Position numbers and translations under genes: made by a program. Below are positions 33,483 through 45,942 of a DNA stretch of 64,000 nucleotides, in pieces; positions within the stretch are counted from its first letter, which is position 1; the number at the start of each line of letters is the position of its first letter. The DNA lies in assembly GCF_023015615.1 (NCBI RefSeq), contig NZ_JALKAJ010000002.1:62001-126000 (forward strand), in the 5' to 3' direction. Source of the DNA: Qipengyuania sp. S6317L1 (GTDB lineage Bacteria > Pseudomonadota > Alphaproteobacteria > Sphingomonadales > Sphingomonadaceae). The notes under the pieces are model-generated. The model did not search any database, was not told where the DNA came from, and saw only the letters and a list, made by a program, of their open reading frames with translations.

Positions 33483-34541
33483 TCACAGCAGCTTGCCCCC
33501 TTCGCGCTTCAGCAATTCGGCCTTGATCTCGGGGCCGTAGGCGTAACCGCCCACCCCTCCGCTTGCCGGCACCACGCGGTGGCAGGGGATGAGGATGGCG
33601 ATATTGTTGGCTCCATTCGCGCTGCCCACCGCGCGGCTTGCCCTGGGATTGCCAAGCATCGCCGCCTGTTCGCCATAGCTTCTCGTCTCGCCTGCGGGAA
33701 TCTGGCGCAGGGCCTCCCAGCATTTCTGCTGAAACGCTGTGCCATGCACGTCGAGGGGGATGTGCGAATTGTCGAGCGCCGGATCTTCAACCGCTGCGAC
33801 AACTTGCTGGAACAAGGCTCTGAAATCACTGCCCGCTTCGATGATTTCAGCCTTTGGAAAGCGCGCGCGCAGCTGCGCCTCACCCTCGTTAAACGAAAGG
33901 CAGCATACGCCTTTTTCCGTCGCAGCAACCAGCATCGCGCCCAAAGAGGTGTCGATCACGCTCCAGTGCACGCGCTTGCCTTCCCCGCCATTGGCCCATT
34001 CACTTGCCGCCATCCCCAATCGTCCTTTCGTATCTGCGTAGAACCTCGAAGGTGCACAATAGCCCGCCTTGTAAAGCGCATCGGTGACATTCACGCCTTC
34101 TTCCAAAGCCTCACGCACCCTTTCTTCTCGCAAGGCCCGCGCAAAAGCCGCAGGGGAAAGGCCCACGGTGCGCTTGAACAGGCGTTGGAAATGGGTGGGG
34201 GAATAGCCGGTCAGGTCGGAAAGCTCATCCAGCGTGAGAGTCCCCTTCCCCTGCCCGACCCGCGCACGGATCGCAGCAATCGCGGCCAAGACGCACGCTT
34301 CCTCCGCGCTTTGGGTGTTAGGTGAACATCGCTTGCAGGGACGCAATCCAGCAGCCTCGGCATCGGCGGCGTTTGTATAAAACTTCACGTTCTTACGCAA
34401 TGGCTTTCGCGCGGGGCACGAGGGGCGGCAGTAAATGCCGGTCGAATGAACCCCTGTAATAAAGGCACCGTCGAAGCGGCGGTCTTTCTCCAGCACCGCC
34501 TGCCAGCGATCCTCGTCGGTGAGCTTGGTTGAATTGGTCAT
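33483..34541 (-). CDS. ada: Bifunctional Ada: regulator and methylated-DNA repair methyltransferase
   Basis: Ada transfers methyl groups from phosphotriesters and O6-methylguanine to its own cysteines and then activates repair genes. The 352-residue protein has the N-terminal zinc site Cys38, Cys42, Cys69 and Cys72, in the same positions as E. coli Ada, where Cys38 accepts the methyl group. An AraC-type helix-turn-helix (LTLDELSDLTGYSPTHFQRLFKR, split region) follows. The methyltransferase domain has the acceptor in IPCHRV near residue 320. No alkB or alkA gene adjoins it. It is divergent from a membrane protease. Confidence 0.95.
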   Translation of the reverse strand: MTNSTKLTDEDRWQAVLEKDRRFDGAFITGVHSTGIYCRPSCPARKPLRKNVKFYTNAADAEAAGLRPCKRCSPNTQSAEEACVLAAIAAIRARVGQGKGTLTLDELSDLTGYSPTHFQRLFKRTVGLSPAAFARALREERVREALEEGVNVTDALYKAGYCAPSRFYADTKGRLGMAASEWANGGEGKRVHWSVIDTSLGAMLVAATEKGVCCLSFNEGEAQLRARFPKAEIIEAGSDFRALFQQVVAAVEDPALDNSHIPLDVHGTAFQQKCWEALRQIPAGETRSYGEQAAMLGNPRASRAVGSANGANNIAILIPCHRVVPASGGVGGYAYGPEIKAELLKREGGKLL

Positions 34542-34623
34542 GCGCGCACAATGCCTCTTGCGAGAGTTAAACGCATCCCGAAGCTTGCGGTCAATGTTGG
34601 GAGAGGACTAAAGACCGCTGGCA

Positions 34624-36255
34624 ATGACCAGATACCTTCACATCCTTTTGGGCCTGACCACGCTCCTGCTGATGCCCGTCGCGGCAAAGGCCGACCCTGC
34701 CGACATTGACGCCGCCGCGCGCGGGGTGGTGCGCGTTGTGCTGATTGATCAAAGCTCTGAGGAAGCGTCGCCCGTGACCCACGGCAGCGGCTTTGCGGTG
34801 GCTCCGCGCATGATTGTTACTAACGCCCATGTGATCCGAGAGGCATTGGTCGATGATACGCTGAAAATCGGGATCGTGCCGAGCGAGGGCGATTCTGCGA
34901 CCTTTGCACGGGCAGTGGCCGTGTCGCCGCGCAATGATCTGGCCCTGCTCGAAATCACCGACGGATCGCTGCGCCTGCCGCCACTCACGCTCGCAGGCGG
35001 AGGAAGCGCGAATATGGGGGAGGTTTCAGCCGTAGGCTATCCGATGAACGTGGACCTTGCACAAGGGCTTGAGATCCAGGACATCTTCCGCGCGCAGCCC
35101 CCTGTTAAAAGCCGCGGGTTCCTGTCGGGCGAGCGACCGAGCCGCCAGTTTGACACCATCCTCCACACCGCGCCCATTGCGCGCGGCAATTCGGGCGGGC
35201 CGCTGCTCGACGGGTGTGGCCGGGTTCTGGGCGTCAACAGTTTTGGTGCGGATTCGGGCGGGTCAGACGCGGAGTTCTTTTTCGCCGTGTCCTTGCGCGA
35301 ACTGCTCCCCTTTCTTCGTGAAAACGGAATAGAGCCGAGCGTCAATTCACTGCCCTGCACCTCTATCGACGATCTGAACGCAGCGGAGCGTGCCCGCTTC
35401 GAACAGCAACGCGCCGAGGCCGAAGCGCGGATGGAAGCGCGCGCGGATCAAGTGAGAGAGAAGCGCGATGCCGCGCAAATGCAGGCGCAGATCGAAATTC
35501 TCGACGCGCGCGACAATGCGATGGCTCTGGCGATGGTGCTCTTGCTGGTGGCAATCGGTGCAGGATATGCCGCCGCGCAATTGCGCGCCGGCATGGCGGA
35601 CAAGCCCCAGAACCAGCCCCAAATCCAACAGCGCGCCCTGTTCGCAGCCGCGATCGCCGGCTCTGCCCTGATCGGGGCAGTGTTCGTTTGGATCACGCGC
35701 CCGAGCTATGCCGATATTGAAGAGCGCGTTGCGGTGTTGATGGGCAAGGCCGAAGACCCCGATGCGGTAGCCGCTGGCGCAGAGCCTGCTGCCGATGGCA
35801 CGCTCATCTGCACACTCGTCCCCGAACGCAGCCGCATTACCGGCGCGCGCACCGATGATGTCGAGTTTGACTGGCAGGCGGGCGGCTGCGTCAATGAGCG
35901 CACGCAATATGGCTTGGTGGGCGGCGAATGGACCCGCGTTCTGGTGCCTTCATCCGAGGCTGCTGTCTCGGTCAGCACCTATGACCCCGAAACCAGAACC
36001 TATCGCACCGACCGCTATCTCCTCGGGCAAGCATCGATGAAGGCGGCACGCGAGGCGAGAGCGCAATACAGCCCGCCCGCCTGCGGCGTGACCGATGCAG
36101 CGCGCGTTCTGGGCGAACAGCAAGCGGCGCTTCTTGCCATGCTGCCTGATCGCCCGAACGAACGGCTGGTCTATTCGTGCGAGACGAAGAAAACGGGCGG
36201 CATCGGGGGCGCGCTGGGCGTGGCATTCGATGAAGAGTTCGGCACGGGCCAATAA
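34624..36255 (+). CDS. Membrane-anchored trypsin-like serine protease
   Basis: The 543-residue protein has a signal peptide (ending about residue 23) and a trypsin-like domain with His69 (TNAHV), Asp105 (RNDLALL) and Ser190 (RGNSGGPLLD). A coiled segment rich in Ala, Glu and Arg follows (about 250-297), then two membrane helices (about 302-320 and 345-362) and a C-terminal domain of unknown type with four Cys. There is no PDZ domain, so it is not a classical DegP. The topology puts the protease and the C-terminal domain on the periplasmic side. Substrate unknown. Confidence 0.85.
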   Translation: MTRYLHILLGLTTLLLMPVAAKADPADIDAAARGVVRVVLIDQSSEEASPVTHGSGFAVAPRMIVTNAHVIREALVDDTLKIGIVPSEGDSATFARAVAVSPRNDLALLEITDGSLRLPPLTLAGGGSANMGEVSAVGYPMNVDLAQGLEIQDIFRAQPPVKSRGFLSGERPSRQFDTILHTAPIARGNSGGPLLDGCGRVLGVNSFGADSGGSDAEFFFAVSLRELLPFLRENGIEPSVNSLPCTSIDDLNAAERARFEQQRAEAEARMEARADQVREKRDAAQMQAQIEILDARDNAMALAMVLLLVAIGAGYAAAQLRAGMADKPQNQPQIQQRALFAAAIAGSALIGAVFVWITRPSYADIEERVAVLMGKAEDPDAVAAGAEPAADGTLICTLVPERSRITGARTDDVEFDWQAGGCVNERTQYGLVGGEWTRVLVPSSEAAVSVSTYDPETRTYRTDRYLLGQASMKAAREARAQYSPPACGVTDAARVLGEQQAALLAMLPDRPNERLVYSCETKKTGGIGGALGVAFDEEFGTGQ

Positions 36256-36351
36256 GCTTAAAGCGTATCAATCGGCCCGCCTGATCGCGCAAAGCCGTCG
36301 CGGTTTATAAAGCGCCCCCTCACACCAGTGCAGCGAAGGCCGCATTGGAGC

Positions 36352-36384
36352 GAGAGAAAACACCGCTTCATATAGCGAAGCGGT
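36352..36384 (-). terminator. Terminator of the TauD-family gene
   Basis: ACCGCTTC (36362-36369) pairs perfectly with GAAGCGGT (36377-36384). On the minus strand it is followed by GTTTTCTC. It lies 12 bases after the dioxygenase stop. Confidence 0.7.
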
Positions 36385-36395
36385 AGGCGAACAAA

Positions 36396-37274
36396 CTACG
36401 CCGCCAGCGCCTCACCCGACAACGTGATCCGGTGCATTTCGCGATAGTGCCCCTGATAGTCGTTCATCGCATTGTGCCAGGTGGTGCGGTTGTCCCAGAT
36501 CGCAATCGTGCCGGGCTTCCATTGGAGGCGGCACTGATTTGTCTGGGTCAACGCTGCATCGAGAAGCTTGTTCAGAAGCGGCAGGCTTTCCTCGCGGGTC
36601 TGGCCCACGAAGTTGATGGTGAAACCGCTATTCACATAAAGCATCCTGCGCCCTGTTTGCGGGTGGCGGATCACGACCGGGTGGACCGCGCCGGTCTTAA
36701 GATCATGGCCGCGAAGGTTCTTGCCCATGTCGGTCTGCGCATACAGCCCATCGGCTTTATATACATGGTCGGCGGTATGGAACGCTTCGAGCCCTTCGAT
36801 CTGCTCTTTAAGGTCATCGGACAGCGAATCGTACGCTGCGCCCATATGCGCCCACATTGTATCGCCGCCCGATGGCGGAAGATGACGCGCCACCAAAACC
36901 GAACCCATCGCCGGTATCTGGTCATAGGAATGGTCGGTGTGCCACGCCCCGCCAATATTGGTCTGCTGATCGGGCTCTTTCTTGACGATGGCGATCTCGC
37001 TGAACTCTTCTTGCAGCGGGAAATAGTTGTTCACATCAATCCCGCCCCAGCGGCGGCCAAACTTGATATGATCTTCAGGGGTAAACTCCTGATCGCGAAA
37101 AACCGCCACGCCGTGTTCGTAAATGGCCTGCTTGATCGCTTGCATTTCTTCATCGCTGCATGAAGCGAGCGAAACGCCCGAAACCTCGATACCGCATTCG
37201 GGCGCCATTGGCGTCATCGTTAGCGGATTTGCTGTGGAATTTTCGCGCGTCAGCGTCTCTGATTGCGGTGCCAT
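36396..37274 (-). CDS. TauD/TfdA-family Fe(II)/2-oxoglutarate dioxygenase
   Basis: The 292-residue protein has the iron ligands in WHTDHSYD (His-x-Asp) and the distal His in the C-terminal WHNAMNDYQGHYREMHR region, with the 2-oxoglutarate Arg in MHRI. TauD-family enzymes hydroxylate taurine, 2,4-D or other acids; the substrate cannot be read from sequence. ATG 37272-37274 has GGGAG upstream; a 10-codon longer frame lacks one. It is divergent from the ATP synthase operon, with a dyad at 37301-37324 close to its start. Confidence 0.9.
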   Translation of the reverse strand: MAPQSETLTRENSTANPLTMTPMAPECGIEVSGVSLASCSDEEMQAIKQAIYEHGVAVFRDQEFTPEDHIKFGRRWGGIDVNNYFPLQEEFSEIAIVKKEPDQQTNIGGAWHTDHSYDQIPAMGSVLVARHLPPSGGDTMWAHMGAAYDSLSDDLKEQIEGLEAFHTADHVYKADGLYAQTDMGKNLRGHDLKTGAVHPVVIRHPQTGRRMLYVNSGFTINFVGQTREESLPLLNKLLDAALTQTNQCRLQWKPGTIAIWDNRTTWHNAMNDYQGHYREMHRITLSGEALAA

Positions 37275-37300
37275 CTGTTCTCTCCCTGCGTACGGTGTTT

Positions 37301-37324
37301 TCACCTTGACGCTTGGTAAGGTGA
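37301..37324. promoter_or_regulatory. Dyad upstream of the TauD-family gene
   Basis: TCACCTT (37301-37307) and AAGGTGA (37318-37324) are perfect inverted arms ten bases apart, 27 bases upstream of the dioxygenase ATG. It fits a repressor operator for that gene, and may also affect the divergent atp transcript. Confidence 0.4.
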
Positions 37325-37432
37325 CTTAACTTGCAGCGGCTGTCCAGAGAATCCGGCGAGTATCGCACTCGGACCGCTTGCATAGATGGAGGCCCTTTGC
37401 TAGGCGCGCGCCAACTTCGGCAGGAGGGATTT

Positions 37433-37495
37433 ATGATGCCCGCCATCACTCGCCTTGCCGACATACTTTTTCTCATGCCTCAAAGAGGACACTAA
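37433..37495 (+). CDS. 20-codon upstream ORF preceding atpH
   Basis: ATG at 37433 has AGGAGG five bases upstream, a very good ribosome site. It opens a 20-codon frame ([20 protein letters not shown]) ending in TAA at 37493-37495, four bases before the atpH GTG. The weaker atpH ribosome site (AGAGGA) lies inside this ORF. Translation of the short ORF would deliver ribosomes to atpH, a translational coupling device. Whether the peptide itself is functional is unknown. Confidence 0.5.
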   Translation: MMPAITRLADILFLMPQRGH

Positions 37496-37499
37496 GCGC

Positions 37500-39594
<2,095 letters not shown>

Positions 39595-39606
39595 GGGAGG
39601 CCATCA

Positions 39607-40476
39607 GTGCCCTCACTTAAGGAACTAAAAGATCGGATCGGGTCGGTTAAATCGACCCAGAAGATCACCAAGGCCAAGCAGATGGTCGCAGCCGCAAAGC
39701 TGCGCCGTGCGCAAGCCTCGGCTGAAGCGGGTCGGCCTTATGCCGAGCGTTTGAGCGCCGTCATGGCCTCTCTCGCCGGCAAGGTCTCCGGCGACAGCGC
39801 GCCCAAGCTTCTGGCTGGCACCGGCTCTGACCAGCGCAACCTTCTGGTTGTGGTCAACACGGATAAAGGCCTTTGCGGCGGTTTGAACTCGAACCTCGTG
39901 AAAGCTGCCAAGGCGAAAGCGCAAGAGCTTCTCGCACAAGGCAAATCGGTGGAATTCTACCTCGTCGGTAAAAAGGGCCGTGCGCCCCTGAAACGCGAGT
40001 ATGCCAACCACATCACCGGTGGCTTTGACACTTCGGTTGTGAAAACGCCGGGTTTTGAAGAAGCCGACGCAATTGCAGCAGAACTCATCGAAATGTTCGA
40101 AGAGGGCAAGTTTGACGTCGCGCACCTGATCTTCCCGACCTTCCAGTCGGCTCTGGTGCAAAACCCGACGGCCAACCAGCTGATCCCTGTCCCCTCGCCC
40201 GAAGCCTCGGACGATGGCGGCGCCGTGGTCGAATATGAGCCGGGCGAAGAGGAAATCCTCGAAGCTCTTCTGCCGCGTTATGTGAAGACACAAGTGTTCA
40301 CCGCACTGCTTGAGCGTGAGGCATCCGAGCAGGGCGCATCGATGACCGCCATGGACAATGCAACGCGCAACGCTGGCGACCTCATCAACAAGCTGACGAT
40401 CCAGTACAACCGCTCACGGCAAGCGGCGATTACCACCGAACTCATCGAAATTATCGCAGGCGCAGAAGCGCTCTAA
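39607..40476 (+). CDS. atpG: ATP synthase F1 subunit gamma
   Basis: Central rotor shaft of the F1 motor. 289 residues with the N-terminal [26 protein letters not shown] region and the C-terminal [31 protein letters not shown], both family hallmarks. The start is GTG at 39607, with AAGGGAGG upstream. Confidence 0.97.
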   Translation: MPSLKELKDRIGSVKSTQKITKAKQMVAAAKLRRAQASAEAGRPYAERLSAVMASLAGKVSGDSAPKLLAGTGSDQRNLLVVVNTDKGLCGGLNSNLVKAAKAKAQELLAQGKSVEFYLVGKKGRAPLKREYANHITGGFDTSVVKTPGFEEADAIAAELIEMFEEGKFDVAHLIFPTFQSALVQNPTANQLIPVPSPEASDDGGAVVEYEPGEEEILEALLPRYVKTQVFTALLEREASEQGASMTAMDNATRNAGDLINKLTIQYNRSRQAAITTELIEIIAGAEAL

Positions 40477-41955
<1,479 letters not shown>

Positions 41956-41960
41956 TCCCA

Positions 41961-42218
41961 ATGGCGCTCCACTTTGAACTCGTAACCCCGGCCAAGCTGG
42001 TCCGCTCCGAGGAAGTCCACATGGTTGTGGTCCCCGGCGCAGAAGGCGAATTCGGCGTCCTCGAAGGCCATGCGCCTTTCATGAGCACCATCGACGATGG
42101 CGCTGTGCAGGTGTTCAAGTCGGCTGGCGGCGAGCCTGAGACGATCAATGTCAAAGGCGGCTTTGCCGAGGTGAGCGAAAACGGCATCACCGTTCTGGCG
42201 GAGCAGGTCGAAGGCTAG
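41961..42218 (+). CDS. atpC: ATP synthase F1 subunit epsilon
   Basis: The 85-residue product keeps the N-terminal beta sandwich ([35 protein letters not shown]) but lacks the C-terminal helical domain that inhibits ATP hydrolysis in E. coli. Short epsilon subunits are common in alphaproteobacteria, where another inhibitor protein is used. It begins five bases after atpD and is followed by a strong terminator. Confidence 0.96.
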   Translation: MALHFELVTPAKLVRSEEVHMVVVPGAEGEFGVLEGHAPFMSTIDDGAVQVFKSAGGEPETINVKGGFAEVSENGITVLAEQVEG

Positions 42219-42237
42219 GACCTAAAACAAATGCGAT

Positions 42238-42275
42238 AAAGGGCGGCCCCACGAAAGTGCGGTCGCCCTTTTTGT
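42238..42275 (+). terminator. Terminator of the atpHAGDC operon
   Basis: AAAGGGCG pairs with CGCCCTTT, with an inner CC/GG and CAC/GTG stem around a GAAA tetraloop, followed by TTTTTG. Confidence 0.88.
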
Positions 42276-42401
42276 TTTGCGAGGCCCTTTCGCCCTACCT
42301 CCAACAACACAGAACCCGCGTCCGTCTGCGCTAAAAATCCCTTCACAAGCGTCGCCGCAAGGCCCACATTGAAAGCCATTATCCTTTCAGGAGAGAAGGC
42401 T

Positions 42402-44558
42402 TTGAAACTTGTATCAACTCTTGCAATCGCTGGCGTACTGGCCGCAGTCATGACGATTGGCGCTACCACATCCGCAAACGCCCAGGACCCTGCGAACGAC
42501 GGCGTCCCCGGTCCCGATGAAGACCCGTACATCTGGCTCGAAGAAGCGCGCAGCGAAGAGGCGCTTTCCTGGGTCGAGGCAGAGAACAAGCGCACCCTTG
42601 CCGTGCTCGAAGAGGACGCGCGTTTCGACACGCTCAAGGCCGAGGCGCTCGCCATCTACGACAGCGAAGACCGCATCCCGTATGTGACCTTCCGTCCCGA
42701 CGGCCTCTACAATTTCTGGCAGGACAAGGCGAACCCCAAGGGCCTCCTGCGCCGCACCAGCCTCGAAAGCTACAAGAGCGACGAGCCGGAGTGGGAAGTC
42801 CTGCTCGACGTTGACGCGCTCGCCGCAGAGGAAGGCAAGGAATGGGTTTACAAAGGCTCCACCTGTCTGCCGACAAATATGGAAATGTGCATGATCGCGC
42901 TTTCCGACGGGGGCGAGGATGCCACCGTCTTGCGTGAATTCAACACCACCACCAAACAGTTCGTCGAGGGCGGCTTTGTGCTCCCGCAAAAAAGCCAGGG
43001 CGGTGTCGAATGGCTCGATGAGGACACACTGTTCGTGGGCCGTGACTTTGGCGAAGGGACGCTCACCGACAGCGAATACCCCTTCACCACCCGCATCTGG
43101 AAGCGCGGCACCGATATTGCCGAGGCCGAAGAACTCTTTCGCGGTGAGCCAAGCGACGTTTGGGCTGGCGCGAACCTCGTACGCGATGCAAGCGGCGAAA
43201 TTCACGCAACACTGGCCTTTCGCGCGGTCAGCTTCCACGAGAGCGAATATTTCTGGCTCAATCCTGACAAGGAGTGGGTGAAGCTGGATATTCCCAAAAA
43301 GGCATCGCCTTACGGCATCGTCGATGGGCATATGCTGCTTTCCACCGATGTCGACTGGACCGTTGGCGACACCACCTTCCCCGCAGACAGCCTTGTCGCA
43401 GTCGAGCTGGAGGCGTTCAAGCAAGACCCCAATGCGGCGGCCAAGACCCTCGTCTGGGCCCCACAAGAGCGCCAGACGAAGCGCGGCGGCGCAATTACGG
43501 CGGGCGCGCTTTACGTGGGGCTTCTCGATAATGTCGTTGGCAAGGTTCTGAAGTTCAATTTTGAAGCCGATGGATCAGGCGGCACATGGGTGAGCGAAGA
43601 GGTCGCCCTGCCCGACAATGCCACCATTGAGGTCGAGGCGAGCTCCAATGAGAGCGAGCAGATCATGTTCTCTGTCACCGACTTCCTCAACCCCACAACG
43701 CTTTACTACACCGATGGTTCGGCTGCGCCTGAACCGATCAAAACCTCGCCGTCCTACTTCGATGCCGCCGGCATGGAAGTCGAACAGCACGAGGCGACCA
43801 GCGCAGACGGGACGAAAATCCCCTACTTCATCGTGAAACCTGAAGGTATGGAAATGAACGGGGATACCGCCGTGCTGATGACGGGTTACGGCGGTTTTCA
43901 GGTCCCGCGCCTGCCCGGCTATCTGGGCACGACGGGCAAGATGTGGCTGTCGCGCGGCGGGGCTTTTGTCCTTGGCAATATGCGCGGCGGGGGCGAATTT
44001 GGCCCCGGTTGGCACCAGACGGCGATCCGCGAAAACAAGCAGCGCACCTGGGACGATTTCATCGCGATTGGCGATGATCTGGTCGAGCGCGGGTTCACCT
44101 CGCCAGAACATCTCGGTATTCAGGGCGGCAGCCAGGGCGGCCTGTTGGTCGGGACCGCCTTCACACAGCGTCCGGACCTGTTCGGGGCTGCGATCGTGCA
44201 GATCCCGCTGTTCGATATGCTGCGCTATCACGTGATCGGGCGCGGCGCATCGTGGATCGGCGAATATGGCGATCCTCGCATCCCAGAGCAGCGCGCATGG
44301 ATCGAAGGCTATTCGCCCTATCAAATGATCGTTGAGGACGCGGATTATCCCACGCCCTTCCTGTGGGCATCGACCGCCGATGATCGCACTCACCCAGCAC
44401 ACGCACGCAAGGGCGCCGCGCGTCTCAAGGAACAGGGCCATCCCTATTACTACTTCGAGGACATGACCGGCGGGCACTCAGGCGGCGTTGACAATGAACA
44501 GCGCGCCAAGCTGCAAGCGCTGCAATTCGTCTATCTGATGCAGCAACTGATGGACTGA
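42402..44558 (+). CDS. Secreted prolyl oligopeptidase (S9A)
   Basis: The 718-residue protein has a signal peptide (MKLVSTLAIAGVLAAVMTIGATTSANAQ), an N-terminal DPYIWLEE motif typical of S9A, a propeller region, and an alpha/beta hydrolase domain with nucleophile GGSQGG, Asp in STADDRTHP and His in MTGGHSGG. The expected consensus for classical enzymes is GGSNGG, so the Gln is a variation. I chose TTG 42402 because AGGAGA precedes it by seven bases; the earlier TTG 42369 would add 11 residues. It should cut Pro-containing peptides in the periplasm. Confidence 0.92.
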   Translation: MKLVSTLAIAGVLAAVMTIGATTSANAQDPANDGVPGPDEDPYIWLEEARSEEALSWVEAENKRTLAVLEEDARFDTLKAEALAIYDSEDRIPYVTFRPDGLYNFWQDKANPKGLLRRTSLESYKSDEPEWEVLLDVDALAAEEGKEWVYKGSTCLPTNMEMCMIALSDGGEDATVLREFNTTTKQFVEGGFVLPQKSQGGVEWLDEDTLFVGRDFGEGTLTDSEYPFTTRIWKRGTDIAEAEELFRGEPSDVWAGANLVRDASGEIHATLAFRAVSFHESEYFWLNPDKEWVKLDIPKKASPYGIVDGHMLLSTDVDWTVGDTTFPADSLVAVELEAFKQDPNAAAKTLVWAPQERQTKRGGAITAGALYVGLLDNVVGKVLKFNFEADGSGGTWVSEEVALPDNATIEVEASSNESEQIMFSVTDFLNPTTLYYTDGSAAPEPIKTSPSYFDAAGMEVEQHEATSADGTKIPYFIVKPEGMEMNGDTAVLMTGYGGFQVPRLPGYLGTTGKMWLSRGGAFVLGNMRGGGEFGPGWHQTAIRENKQRTWDDFIAIGDDLVERGFTSPEHLGIQGGSQGGLLVGTAFTQRPDLFGAAIVQIPLFDMLRYHVIGRGASWIGEYGDPRIPEQRAWIEGYSPYQMIVEDADYPTPFLWASTADDRTHPAHARKGAARLKEQGHPYYYFEDMTGGHSGGVDNEQRAKLQALQFVYLMQQLMD

Positions 44559-44580
44559 TCCTGGCATCAAGCACTTCGAG

Positions 44581-44615
44581 AAGGGCGGTTTCGCAAACGC
44601 GAGGCCGCCCTTTTT
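44581..44615 (+). terminator. Terminator after the S9A peptidase gene
   Basis: AAGGGCGG pairs with CCGCCCTT with an inner TCGC/GCGA stem, followed by TTTTTC. Confidence 0.85.
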
Positions 44616-44750
44616 CTTGCCCGTTTTCGAGACCTTTCCTTGAGCGCCTACCCCGCCGTTACCGCAGGCTTTTGCGCCGTTGTAAAATAGGCCGACACTT
44701 TTGCCTCCATTCGTCGCACGCCCGCCACGGCAGGGTTCGTCAATCACGTT

Positions 44751-44765
44751 TTAACCCTGTTTGAA
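44751..44765 (+). promoter_or_regulatory. CtrA-like binding site upstream of the SciP-like gene
   Basis: TTAA-CCCTGTT-TGAA matches the CtrA consensus TTAA-N7-TTAA except for one base, about 97 bases before the start codon. In Caulobacter, SciP and CtrA form a cell-cycle circuit, so the location is meaningful. Confidence 0.5.
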
Positions 44766-44847
44766 AAGCCCCCGTTAAGCGCGCTCGCCAAAATTCAGGT
44801 CATTCGGGGCGTGAGGAACGAAATTTTTTATGAAGGAGTACAATATC

Positions 44848-45093
44848 ATGGCGTACCCCCGCGATATGTCGATCGCCCAGGCAATCAAGCAATATGGTCT
44901 GCCTAAGAACCACCGCGCACACTGGTCCCCTGCACGTAAAGCAGGCGTGGTGCGAGCGGTGCAGGAACGCGCAATCAGTTTCCATGAAGCTCGCGAACGC
45001 TATCTTCTCTCGCGCAGCGAGTTCGAAGAATGGGAACGCGATTTTTCTCCTGGCAGCGCTTCAGCCACACCTTCTGCATTGGAGCGTGTGTAA
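44848..45093 (+). CDS. SciP-like protein (DUF1153)
   Basis: The 81-residue protein contains HWSPARKAGVVRAVQERAISFHEARERYLLSRSEFEEWERDF, the DUF1153 helix-turn-helix pattern found in Caulobacter SciP, an inhibitor of CtrA-dependent transcription. ATG 44848 has AAGGAG upstream, while ATG 44830 lacks one. The transcript has a long leader and a CtrA-like site. A cell-cycle role is inferred by homology and may not hold in sphingomonads. Confidence 0.86.
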   Translation: MAYPRDMSIAQAIKQYGLPKNHRAHWSPARKAGVVRAVQERAISFHEARERYLLSRSEFEEWERDFSPGSASATPSALERV

Positions 45094-45112
45094 CAAGCGT
45101 CTTGGCCCCCTA

Positions 45113-45185
45113 GAGGTCGTCGCATCGGGATCTGGTTTCAGACCTGACCCCTACCCGTTTGGGCCAGGCCCCAGGCGACGACCTC
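45113..45185. repeat. 11-bp perfect inverted repeat with structured interior
   Basis: GAGGTCGTCGC (45113-45123) and GCGACGACCTC (45175-45185) are perfect inverted arms. The interior has smaller self-complementary parts, and two similar words CCCGTTTGGGCC and CCCGTTCGGGCC lie at about 45153 and 45188. It lies between the convergent sciP-like and SOUL genes. It has no T run, so it may be a mobile or REP-like unit or a bidirectional transcript end. Confidence 0.5.
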
Positions 45186-45210
45186 GACCCGTTCGGGCCG
45201 CTTTCATCGC

Positions 45211-45861
45211 TCAGCTTTCTGAAGCGACTTCGACCATTACCTCATTGCGGCGCAATGGTCCGGGCACCATCGGCGCATCATAAAATGCATATTCGGCGCC
45301 GCCCACTGTCGTGAGGCCTTGCGCCTCGACCCATTGGCCAAGTTTCGCCTCCCATTGGGCAAGGTCGGCCTCCTTCGCATCTCCGCTGAATTGAACCGCT
45401 GCCATGCGGCGCCCATCCACCTTGGTGAGCGAGATGTCCGACGGAGGCGTAGGCAGGGTTTCCATCGTGTATTTAGACGGCATGACAAAGCGCATACGCC
45501 ATTCGCCCTCCCCCGTTTCTTCGCTCATCACAGGAGAGGTCATGGCGATTTCTTCATTTTGATCGACGCGCGAAGACATCACCGGAGAAGTCATCGCGAT
45601 CTCTTCACCGCCGTCGGGACGGTCATCGCCAAAAATATAGGCCGCAAGCCTGCGAAAGCTTTTGCCCCGCACATCCTCGCGCGTGCCTTTGTGGGTGACT
45701 TCTGCAACGATCATGGGCGCGTATTGGCGCAGCTCGAAATCGCCGTCGGCCAGCGTCACTTCATAAGCGGGCTTTTCGATGTCGCGATATTGCGCCCATG
45801 CGATCGCTGCGCCAACCGCTGCAATGCCAACCCCGCCAAGAACCCATTTACCGATAGCCAC
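45211..45861 (-). CDS. SOUL-family heme-binding protein
   Basis: The 216-residue protein has one N-terminal membrane helix and the SOUL fold: YEVTLADGDFELRQYAPMIVAEV, SFRRLAAYIFG, two copies of EIAMTSPVM, and YTMETLPTPPS. SOUL proteins bind heme or tetrapyrroles. The membrane anchor suggests a periplasmic location. The start is GTG. Confidence 0.92.
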   Translation of the reverse strand: MAIGKWVLGGVGIAAVGAAIAWAQYRDIEKPAYEVTLADGDFELRQYAPMIVAEVTHKGTREDVRGKSFRRLAAYIFGDDRPDGGEEIAMTSPVMSSRVDQNEEIAMTSPVMSEETGEGEWRMRFVMPSKYTMETLPTPPSDISLTKVDGRRMAAVQFSGDAKEADLAQWEAKLGQWVEAQGLTTVGGAEYAFYDAPMVPGPLRRNEVMVEVASES

Positions 45862-45942
45862 TGTTTTGCTCCTTATTCACGTCTGCTTGTCTAGCAATCG
45901 TAAGGGCCAATGGTTCCCGGACAGAGGCTTGGCTTCACAGCT

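Noticed and set aside
45500..45620. Duplicated EIAMTSPVM as a recent repeat in the SOUL gene
   Set aside because: Two IAMTxPV motifs are normal in SOUL-family proteins.
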